Shown here: one piece after another, positions 1 to 4,633 of the stretch | Position numbering within the stretch: position 1 is the stretch's first letter | How the letters are laid out: every line of letters starts with the position of its first letter | Assembly: GCA_027322375.1 (NCBI GenBank) | Contig: DAHVRS010000377.1 | Span: 1-7,017, forward strand | Reading direction: 5' to 3' | Length of the DNA: 7,017 nt | Source: Brachybacterium sp. | GTDB taxonomy: Bacteria > Actinomycetota > Actinomycetes > Actinomycetales > Dermabacteraceae | The notes under the pieces: generated by a model | Database searches by the model: none | What the model saw: only the letters and a program-made list of their open reading frames with translations | Told to the model about the DNA's origin: nothing | Made by a program: the position numbers and the translations under genes

Positions 1-627
1 GCGCCGGCGCTCGCCTACGCGCTCGGCGGCACGGTGCTGATGGGCATCATCTCCGCGGTCGCCTTCGCGACGATCCTCGCGGTCGTGGCGGGCCTGACCA
101 TCACCGCCTCCGCCTCCTTCGCGCACGACATCTACAACGGCGTGCTGAGGGACGGCGAGGCCTCCTCCGCGCAGGAGGTGCGGGTCGCGCGGCGCACCGC
201 TGTGGTGATCGGCACGGTCTCGATCGTCGGCGGCATCCTCGCCGCCGAGCAGAACGTGGCCTTCCTGGTCTCGCTCGCCTTCGCGATCGCGGCCAGCGCC
301 AACCTGCCCTCGATCCTGTACTCCCTGTACTGGAAGCGGTTCAACACCCGCGGCTCGCTGTGGAGCATCTATGGCGGCCTGTTCAGCGCCCTGTTCCTCA
401 TCACCTTCTCGCCGGTGGTCTCCGGTTCCGAGACGGCGATGATCCCCGGCGCGGACTTCGCCTGGTTCCCGCTGACGAACCCGGCGATCATCTCGGTGCC
501 GCTGGGCTTCTTCCTCGGCTGGCTCGGCTCGGTCACCTCCCCGGAGCACGACGAGCTCAAGCAGGCCGAGATGGAGGTCCGCTCCTTGACCGGCGCCGGT
601 GCGGAGAAGGCCACCGTCGCCCACTGA
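1..627 (+). CDS. actP: Cation/acetate symporter ActP, C-terminal part (5' end outside window)
   Basis: The frame is open from base 1 and stops at TGA 625-627, giving 208 residues of a protein that begins upstream. The segment AVAFATILAVVAGLTITASA, followed by a HDIYN motif, closely matches the ActP/YjcG-type acetate permease of the sodium:solute symporter family. The later NVAFLVSLAFAIAASANLP and the YW-K-FNTRG stretch also match. This family carries acetate and other short monocarboxylates into the cell with Na+ or H+. About five hydrophobic segments are visible, and the protein ends in a polar cytoplasmic tail (roughly the last 35 residues) rich in Glu and Lys. In actinomycetes a close relative, MctC, takes pyruvate and propionate as well, so the exact substrate is open. 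A hairpin with a T-run follows, so this is probably the last gene of its transcript. The gene upstream cannot be seen. Confidence 0.9.
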   Translation, partial: APALAYALGGTVLMGIISAVAFATILAVVAGLTITASASFAHDIYNGVLRDGEASSAQEVRVARRTAVVIGTVSIVGGILAAEQNVAFLVSLAFAIAASANLPSILYSLYWKRFNTRGSLWSIYGGLFSALFLITFSPVVSGSETAMIPGADFAWFPLTNPAIISVPLGFFLGWLGSVTSPEHDELKQAEMEVRSLTGAGAEKATVAH

Positions 628-660
628 GGACGCGCACCGGCGCTGACCGGATTGCGCGCT

Positions 661-702
661 GGCCCCGCTGGCCCCGCTGGGGCCCGCTGGGGCCGTGGTT
701 TT
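661..702 (+). terminator. Nested hairpin terminator after actP
   Basis: Four GCTGG-containing units form two nested stems. GGCCCC 661-666 pairs with GGGGCC 689-694, and GGCCCC 670-675 pairs with GGGGCC 679-684 around a GCT loop. TTTT follows at 699-702. It lies 33 bases after the actP stop codon, as expected for an intrinsic terminator. The stem is very GC-rich and the T-run short, which is usual in this base composition. Confidence 0.6.
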
Positions 703-710
703 CCGCGCCG

Positions 711-740
711 GCGACCTATGCGGGCGCGATCATAGGTCGT
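711..740. repeat. Perfect 9-bp inverted repeat between convergent genes
   Basis: CGACCTATG (712-720) and CATAGGTCG (731-739) are exact reverse complements around a 10-base loop. A further G-T (wobble) pair lies at 711/740. The arms are less GC-rich than their surroundings. It sits between the 3' ends of two convergent genes. It could be part of a bidirectional terminator, or a protein-binding site; no T-run follows on either strand. Confidence 0.45.
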
Positions 741-791
741 GCAGGCGGAATTCTCGGTGGCGCGGGGCCCGCCGGCCCGGGGCGGAGCCGG

Positions 792-1721
792 TCAGGCCAG
801 GCGGAGCCCGGACTCCGGGCGCACCGCCCGGTCGTGCAGGTCGATGATCTGCTGCTCCACCGGGTCCGGTGCGGGACCGGTGCTCGAGAGCAGACGGCAC
901 ACGGCCACGTCCGCGGAGGCGTCCCGGTAGCGCCGCACCCACGCGCGGTGGACGTCGTCCGCGGCGGTGCGGGTGCCCAGCTCCTCGAAGCGGTCCACCG
1001 CGATCCGCCAGGGCTTCGGGGTCAGCCGGGCGCGGTAGGTGTCGTGCACACGGCACAGCAGCATGTACAGCTCGTCGCTGCGCACGGTGCCCATCAGTTC
1101 CCGGGCGCGGTCGCTCGACGGCGCCGCACCGCTGCCGGTGATCAGCAGGCGGAAACCACCTCGGGTGCGGTACGTGCGCACCCCCAGCTCCGGATGCCGG
1201 GCGCTGAAGTCCTCGATCAGCTCGACGGTGCGCGCATGAGCCTCCCCGCGACGGCCGGGGGAGCGCAGCCCGAAGGAGTCCGGATCCCGCTGCTGCGGGG
1301 TGAGCTCCTCACGGCTCCCGCCGCCGAACAGGCGCGAGAGCATGCCGCCGCCGGCTCTCACGCGATCCCGTGAGGAGGGCTCGACCAGGTCGATGTCGCT
1401 GATCAGCACCGCATCCGTGTTCAGCACCGCCGAGCCGTAGCGGTTGCGGGTGATCGCCGCGATCAGCGCGCCGTCCGGGGCGTGGACCTCCTCGAGCAGC
1501 TCCTCCGGCAGGCGCCGCAGTGGGTAGTACTCCATACCGCTGCCCGTCGGCCGCGCGGGCCCTCCGGCGGCGACCACGCGCCGGAGCCGGTCGAGCGCAT
1601 CTCGCTGCGCGTCCTCGGGGGAGACGTCGGAGGCGCCGTGGATCGTCACGTCCCACTCCTGCCCGCCCGGGAAGGTGACGGTCTCGCGCACGGTGGCCCA
1701 GTGACGGGGGAGCGGCTGCAT
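792..1721 (-). CDS. Conserved-type hypothetical protein with DxD motif
   Basis: This is a 309-residue soluble protein with no signal peptide or membrane segment. I do not know its function. Recognisable landmarks are YYPLRRLPEELLEEV (65-79), a predicted strand ending in ISDIDL (107-112), a Gly-rich insert GGGMLSRLFGGG (124-135), TYRTRGGFRLLIT (183-195), YRARLTPKPWR (229-239) and a terminal IIDLHDRA (292-299). I recall similar blocks (NTD-hh-DhD, YRT-GG-R and RARLTPKPWR) in uncharacterised proteins of other bacteria, so the family is probably widespread. The hydrophobic-DxD strand resembles metal-binding acidic pairs of nucleotidyl-transfer enzymes such as archaeo-eukaryotic primases, but the other primase motifs are not clear. 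ATG 1721 is chosen because a TACGGT box lies exactly six bases upstream, the spacing of a leaderless transcript. An in-frame ATG at 1742 lies beyond that box. It is divergent from the DUF421 gene. Confidence 0.75.
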   Translation of the reverse strand: MQPLPRHWATVRETVTFPGGQEWDVTIHGASDVSPEDAQRDALDRLRRVVAAGGPARPTGSGMEYYPLRRLPEELLEEVHAPDGALIAAITRNRYGSAVLNTDAVLISDIDLVEPSSRDRVRAGGGMLSRLFGGGSREELTPQQRDPDSFGLRSPGRRGEAHARTVELIEDFSARHPELGVRTYRTRGGFRLLITGSGAAPSSDRARELMGTVRSDELYMLLCRVHDTYRARLTPKPWRIAVDRFEELGTRTAADDVHRAWVRRYRDASADVAVCRLLSSTGPAPDPVEQQIIDLHDRAVRPESGLRLA

Positions 1722-1727
1722 GCACAG

Positions 1728-1737
1728 ACCGTACCCT
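1728..1737. promoter_or_regulatory. Symmetric divergent -10 element (A-N3-TA-N3-T)
   Basis: ACCGTACCCT reads as TACCCT on the + strand (1732-1737) and TACGGT on the - strand (1733-1728), sharing the central TA. The - box ends six bases before ATG 1721, so that message would be leaderless. The + box predicts a start near 1744, leaving about 29 bases of leader with a purine-rich ribosome binding site (AGAGGGGAG, 1761-1769) before GTG 1773. No clear -35 is seen on either side. Transcription starts are inferred. Confidence 0.5.
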
Positions 1738-1772
1738 GTCATGGGTCGGCGAACAGAGAGAGAGGGGAGCCC

Positions 1773-2336
1773 GTGACGTTCTTCGAGGAGCTCTGGTTCC
1801 AGATCGGGGCATCGTCCGCCGGAGCGCTCGGCGTGCTCATCGCGAGCGTCGTGCTCTACCAGGTCTTCGCGCTGATCCTCCAGGTCGCCGGGCCGCGGCT
1901 GAGCGCCAACCCGTCGATGCTGAGCTTCGCGGTGATGGCGCTGCTGGGGTCCCTCGTGGCCCGTGCGATCCTCGGCAACACCCCGACCCTGGTGGGCGGG
2001 CTGATCGCCGTGACCACCCTGCTGGTGCTCGAGTACCTCCTGGGCAGTCTCCGCCCCGGCATCGGGCGCGTCTTCACCCGGCGCGGCCCCCGGCCGACGG
2101 TGGTGATGATCCACGGGCACGTGCTCCGCTGGCAGCTGCGCCACCTCGGGCTGAGCGAGGCCCAGCTGCTCACGCTGCTGCGCCGCGGCGGGGTGCGCCA
2201 CGTGATCGACACCGACCTGGTGATCCTCGAGCCGCGCGGCGGGCTGACCGTGGTGCGCCGGGGCGAGACCATCGACGAGCGTCTGGTGCGGGGCGTGCGC
2301 GGCGCCGGGCTGGTCCCGCGCTCGCTGCTGCACTGA
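1773..2336 (+). CDS. DUF421 (YetF/YcaP-like) membrane protein
   Basis: This is a 187-residue protein of the DUF421 family, whose biochemical role is unknown; relatives are linked to envelope and stress functions. Three hydrophobic segments lie at about 15-38, 50-68 and 70-92. The family hallmark LGNTPTLVGGLIAVTTL (67-83) falls at the second/third segment boundary. A cytoplasmic domain follows: RPTVVMIHGHVLR (107-119), LSEAQLLTLLRRGGV (127-141) and VILEPRGGLTVVRR (150-163). This matches the usual architecture of three membrane helices plus a small alpha/beta domain, and the length is near the shorter family members. The GTG at 1773 is chosen because AGAGGGGAG ends three bases before it and the first membrane helix starts soon after. 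Reading further upstream would run through the divergent promoter. It is convergent with the AI-2E/OsmC gene. Confidence 0.85.
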   Translation: MTFFEELWFQIGASSAGALGVLIASVVLYQVFALILQVAGPRLSANPSMLSFAVMALLGSLVARAILGNTPTLVGGLIAVTTLLVLEYLLGSLRPGIGRVFTRRGPRPTVVMIHGHVLRWQLRHLGLSEAQLLTLLRRGGVRHVIDTDLVILEPRGGLTVVRRGETIDERLVRGVRGAGLVPRSLLH

Positions 2337-2379
2337 CCCGGGCGGGGCGCGCCCCGTCTCGCCGCGCCGGGAACGTTTT
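2337..2379 (+). terminator. Terminator-like hairpin after the DUF421 gene
   Basis: It starts directly after the TGA. CGGGGCGCGCCCCG (2343-2356) is a perfect 14-base palindrome, and CCCGG (2337-2341) can pair with CCGGG (2367-2371) as an outer stem. TTTT at 2376-2379 follows. This fits an intrinsic terminator for the + strand gene. Confidence 0.5.
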
Positions 2380-2444
2380 CCCCGTCGAGGACCCATGGCG
2401 TCGCCCGGATGAGTCCTGAACCGTCCAAACGTCGCCGGCGGTGC

Positions 2445-2523
2445 GGGTGCGGGCGATGCGGGCGGTGCAGGTGGGAGCGATGCGGGTGGTACGGGTGGCG
2501 CGGCTGGTGGGGGCGGGCCGGGG
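2445..2523 (+). repeat. Degenerate GGT/GCG tandem repeat with many G-runs
   Basis: Within 79 bases the + strand carries nine runs of three or more G, and C is scarce. Two adjacent units of about 24 bases, both beginning GATGCGGG (2455-2478 and 2479-2502), are clearly related, with roughly 17 matching bases. In one + frame the tract reads as Gly/Ala-rich residues and on the - strand as Pro/Ala-rich ones, but neither reading belongs to a credible gene. It lies between the 3' ends of the DUF421 and OsmC genes. The G-run spacing would permit a G-quadruplex on the + strand (inference). Confidence 0.5.
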
Positions 2524-2529
2524 AGCACA

Positions 2530-2567
2530 GGACCCGCCCTGGACCGGTGGGGGCCCGGGGCGGGTCC
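2530..2567 (-). terminator. Hairpin downstream of the OsmC stop codon
   Basis: GGACCCGCCC (2530-2539) and GGGCGGGTCC (2558-2567) form a perfect 10-bp stem with an 18-base GC-rich loop. On the - strand it begins 16 bases after the OsmC stop (2584-2586). No proper T-run follows, so it may be a weak, bidirectional or RNA-stabilising structure rather than a classical terminator. Confidence 0.5.
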
Positions 2568-2583
2568 GTCGTGCGGCGGCGCC

Positions 2584-3021
2584 TTAGGCGAGCTTCGCCT
2601 CCAGGGTGATGTCCACGCCGGCCAGTGCCTTCGAGACGGGGCAGGAGGACTTGGCCTCGTCCGCGAGGCGCTGGAAGTCGGCGTCCTCGATCCCCTCGAT
2701 CTCTGCCGTGACGCTCAGCGCGATCCCGGTGATCCCGCCCTCGCCGATGTTGAAGGTGACCGCGGCGGAGGTGTCGACCGAGGTGGGCGGGGTGCCGTTC
2801 TCGGCGAGCATGTTCGAGAACTGCATCGAGTAGCAGGCGGCGTGCGCAGCCCCGAGCAGCTCCTCGGGGGAGGTGGTGCCCTTCGCGGACTCCTCGGAGC
2901 GGGCCTTCCAGCTGAGGTCGAAGGTGCCCAGCTGCGAGGTCTCGAGGGTGGCGGTGCCGGAACCGGAGAGCAGGTCCCCCTTCCAGGCGGTGGATGCGAT
3001 GCTGACGACGGGACGGGGCAT
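2584..3021 (-). CDS. OsmC/Ohr-family peroxiredoxin (internal start within the fused frame)
   Basis: Read from ATG 3021, the 145-residue product is a full-length OsmC-family thiol peroxidase, which reduces organic hydroperoxides in the cytoplasm. The two family cysteines are present: Cys63 in AHAACYSM (after the family motif SPEELLGAAH, 51-60) and Cys127 in SSCPVSKAL. The length matches the usual 140-145 residues and the N-terminus is the normal family start. GAAGGAG (3027-3033) lies five bases before the ATG, and a TACGGT box sits at 3077-3082. Independent translation is therefore well supported. The frame upstream stays open into the AI-2E gene, so this protein may be made alone, as a fusion, or both. 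The motif pattern with GTTSPEELLGAAHAAC is closer to OsmC than to Ohr. Confidence 0.85.
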   Translation of the reverse strand: MPRPVVSIASTAWKGDLLSGSGTATLETSQLGTFDLSWKARSEESAKGTTSPEELLGAAHAACYSMQFSNMLAENGTPPTSVDTSAAVTFNIGEGGITGIALSVTAEIEGIEDADFQRLADEAKSSCPVSKALAGVDITLEAKLA

Positions 3022-4377
3022 GGTGACTCCTTCGATGGCAGGTCGCCCCCACGCTCCGGCGGGGACGCTCCCGACCACCGTAGCCCCGTCCCGCGACGCT
3101 CCGGAAGGGTCGATCGTCCCGTCGGTCCGGCCGTTCGACGGGCTCGTCCTCAGCTCTGTCGGCGCGGCGTCGCGGCGCATCCGCTGGTACTTCCACCGTT
3201 CGCCGATGGTCGCCTTCGCCGCGGCGCGGTGCGTGGCGGAGAGCGGGTCCTCCCCGAGGACCGGGTCATCACCGACCTGGTAGGTGTCGGTCCAGATCTG
3301 GATCACCGACCACGCCACGGCAGTGAGGGGGACGGCGAGGACGGCGCCGAAGAAACCGCCCACGATCGTGCCGACCGCCAGCGCCAGCAGCACCACGAGG
3401 GAGTGGAGGCTCAGGGCGCGACCCATGACGATCGGCTGGAGCAGATTGCCCTCGAGCTGATTGACGAGGACGACGATGGCGATCACCACCAGCGCGACGA
3501 CAGGGCCGCTGGTCACGAGCGCCACGAGGGCGGCGAGGGCTCCCGCGACGGTGGCCCCGACGATCGGGACGAAGGCACCGACGAACACGATGACTGCCAG
3601 AGGCACCGCGAGCGGCACCCCGAGGATTGCGAGCGGCACCCCGATGAACAGCGCGTCGACGGCGGCGATGGTAGCGGTGCCGCGGACATAACCGCCGAGC
3701 AGCTGGACGGTCCGGTCCCCGGACTCGGCCAGCTTCGCTCGGGTCTCGCCGCGGAACCAGCGCAGCGTGAAGCTCCACAGCATCGGGCCGGCCTTCAGGA
3801 AGAAGAACAGCACGACGATCATGAGCACCGCGCCGGTGACGAAGCCGGTGGCCGCGCCGAGGCTGCTCAGCGCACCGCCGAGGAACGTCCCGCTGGTGAT
3901 GAAGGCGGTGACCTGCTGGAGCGCGGCGTCGATGGACGCGGTATCGACCGGCAGCGGGCTGGTGCGCAGGACGCGCTGGAGCTCCTCCCAGCCGCCGATG
4001 GCCGAGCGGGACAACTCTTCCCAGTCGTCGCGGACGGCGAAGACGATCCCGGTCACCACCCCGCCCAGCACGATCAGGGTGGCCAGGAAGGTGGCGATGG
4101 TGGCCAGCAACGGGGACCAGCGTCTGCGGATCAGCCAGCCCACCAGCGGGTGCGCCGCGGAGGCGAGGATGAGCGCCACGATCGCGGCGATCACGACCAG
4201 ACCGACTCGGACCAGGAGCCACAGCAGTCCGCTGGCCACGGCGGCGATGAGCAGGACCTGAGCGCAGCGCGTGGCCATCAGCCCGAGCGTGTCCGTCCAG
4301 GGCCCAGCTGCCCCGGCGCGGCCCGTCGCCGCGTGTCGGTCCGGAGCGGTCGGCTGCGGGGAGGAGGACGTTGACAT
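2584..4377 (-). CDS. AI-2E/PerM family transporter reading in frame into OsmC (fused ORF)
   Basis: A single open frame of 597 residues. Residues 1-400 are an AI-2E/PerM (PF01594-type) inner-membrane protein; family members export autoinducer-2 or act as Na+/H+ antiporters. Hydrophobic segments lie at about 38-56, 57-75, 90-115, 170-195, 235-275 (paired), 276-306 and 325-360. Hallmarks are NQLEGNLLQPIVMGR (306-320) and GGFFGAVLAVPLTA (340-353). A polar tail (361-452) then runs with no stop codon into residue 453, the Met of a complete OsmC protein. Family members usually have 350-400 residues and end after such a tail. The last 30 or so codons before OsmC use CCT, GGA, GCT, CGA and GAA, unlike the GC-ending codons on either side, so they look like untranslated spacer. 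ATG 4377 is chosen because TAGTCT ends seven bases upstream (leaderless type). ATG 4407 is the alternative. I am sure of both domains but unsure that a full fusion protein is made. Confidence 0.75.
   Translation of the reverse strand: MSTSSSPQPTAPDRHAATGRAGAAGPWTDTLGLMATRCAQVLLIAAVASGLLWLLVRVGLVVIAAIVALILASAAHPLVGWLIRRRWSPLLATIATFLATLIVLGGVVTGIVFAVRDDWEELSRSAIGGWEELQRVLRTSPLPVDTASIDAALQQVTAFITSGTFLGGALSSLGAATGFVTGAVLMIVVLFFFLKAGPMLWSFTLRWFRGETRAKLAESGDRTVQLLGGYVRGTATIAAVDALFIGVPLAILGVPLAVPLAVIVFVGAFVPIVGATVAGALAALVALVTSGPVVALVVIAIVVLVNQLEGNLLQPIVMGRALSLHSLVVLLALAVGTIVGGFFGAVLAVPLTAVAWSVIQIWTDTYQVGDDPVLGEDPLSATHRAAAKATIGERWKYQRMRRDAAPTELRTSPSNGRTDGTIDPSGASRDGATVVGSVPAGAWGRPAIEGVTMPRPVVSIASTAWKGDLLSGSGTATLETSQLGTFDLSWKARSEESAKGTTSPEELLGAAHAACYSMQFSNMLAENGTPPTSVDTSAAVTFNIGEGGITGIALSVTAEIEGIEDADFQRLADEAKSSCPVSKALAGVDITLEAKLA
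3027..3082 (-). promoter_or_regulatory. Candidate promoter and ribosome binding site for OsmC
   Basis: On the - strand TACGGT (3082-3077) fits the TAnnnT -10 form. The predicted start near 3070 leaves a leader of about 50 bases with a strong GAAGGAG (3033-3027) five bases from ATG 3021. No convincing -35 is visible. This argues that OsmC can be expressed separately from the upstream membrane-protein part of the same frame. Confidence 0.45.
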
Positions 4378-4384
4378 GCTGAGG

Positions 4385-4394
4385 AGACTACGCT
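4385..4394. promoter_or_regulatory. Symmetric divergent -10 element before the AI-2E gene
   Basis: AGACTACGCT gives TACGCT on the + strand (4389-4394) and TAGTCT on the - strand (4390-4385), sharing the central TA. The - box ends seven bases before ATG 4377 and the + box exactly six bases before ATG 4401. Both match the spacing of leaderless actinobacterial messages. The architecture is the same as at 1728-1737. Confidence 0.5.
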
Positions 4395-4400
4395 TCGAGA

Positions 4401-4633
4401 ATGTCATCCGACGGGCTCTCTGCCGAGTTCGTGATCGCCCTGCTGGCCTTCGGGACGGTGACTCTGCTGGCACGCAGCCCGGGCCTGCCCCTGGGGGAGA
4501 TCTCCGCGTCCGTCGCGATGGCGTTCGGCGGTGAGATCAGCCCGGATCGCGCCCGTCTGTCGGTCCGGTCCGCCACCATGCGCCGCGAATATGCGTCGCC
4601 GGGCGCCCGGCTGAGCCGGGCCCCGGAGCCGCT
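4401..4633 (+). other. Gap between divergent promoter and permease 3' end; possible leaderless ORF start
   Basis: The strip holds no gene I recognise. On the + strand, ATG 4401 lies six bases after TACGCT and opens a frame starting MSSDGLSAEFVIALLAFGTV. A hydrophobic segment of about 15 residues is followed by a Gly/Pro-rich stretch. The frame has no stop until 4860-4862, so it would run about 230 bases antisense into the permease gene. That makes it unlikely to be a complete gene as it stands. It could be a small-protein remnant that lost its end, or chance. The permease terminator hairpin also lies here (4605-4621). Confidence 0.25.
4605..4621 (-). terminator. Hairpin after the purine permease
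   Basis: GCCCGGCT (4605-4612) and AGCCGGGC (4614-4621) are exact inverted copies around one base, giving at least a 6-bp GC stem with a CTGAG loop. The overlapping GCCGGGCGCCCGGC (4598-4611) is a second, perfect palindrome. On the - strand the structure starts 12 bases after the permease stop codon. There is no T-run, so termination is plausible but not proven. Confidence 0.5.

Noticed and set aside
735..840. Direct repeat GGTCGTGCAGG at 735-745 and 830-840
   Set aside because: An exact 11-base repeat is expected several times by chance in 7 kb of such GC-rich sequence, and the second copy is inside coding sequence.
360..1373. Open frame of 337 codons on the + strand across the end of actP and into the DxD-protein gene
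   Set aside because: It overlaps two better-supported genes, spans the hairpins of the intergenic gap and has no recognisable motif.
1751..1769. GA-rich simple repeat
   Set aside because: It is best explained as the purine-rich ribosome binding region of the DUF421 gene.
1722..2528. Upstream in-frame extension of the 792-1721 protein on the - strand, including ATG 1742
   Set aside because: The extension is Pro/Arg-rich shadow sequence antisense to the DUF421 gene; ATG 1742 has no ribosome binding site and lies upstream of the predicted leaderless start.
2842..4374. Long open frame on the + strand antisense to the AI-2E/OsmC gene
   Set aside because: It is highly charged, low in hydrophobic residues and mirrors the codon bias of the real gene on the other strand; the - strand reading shows clear family motifs.
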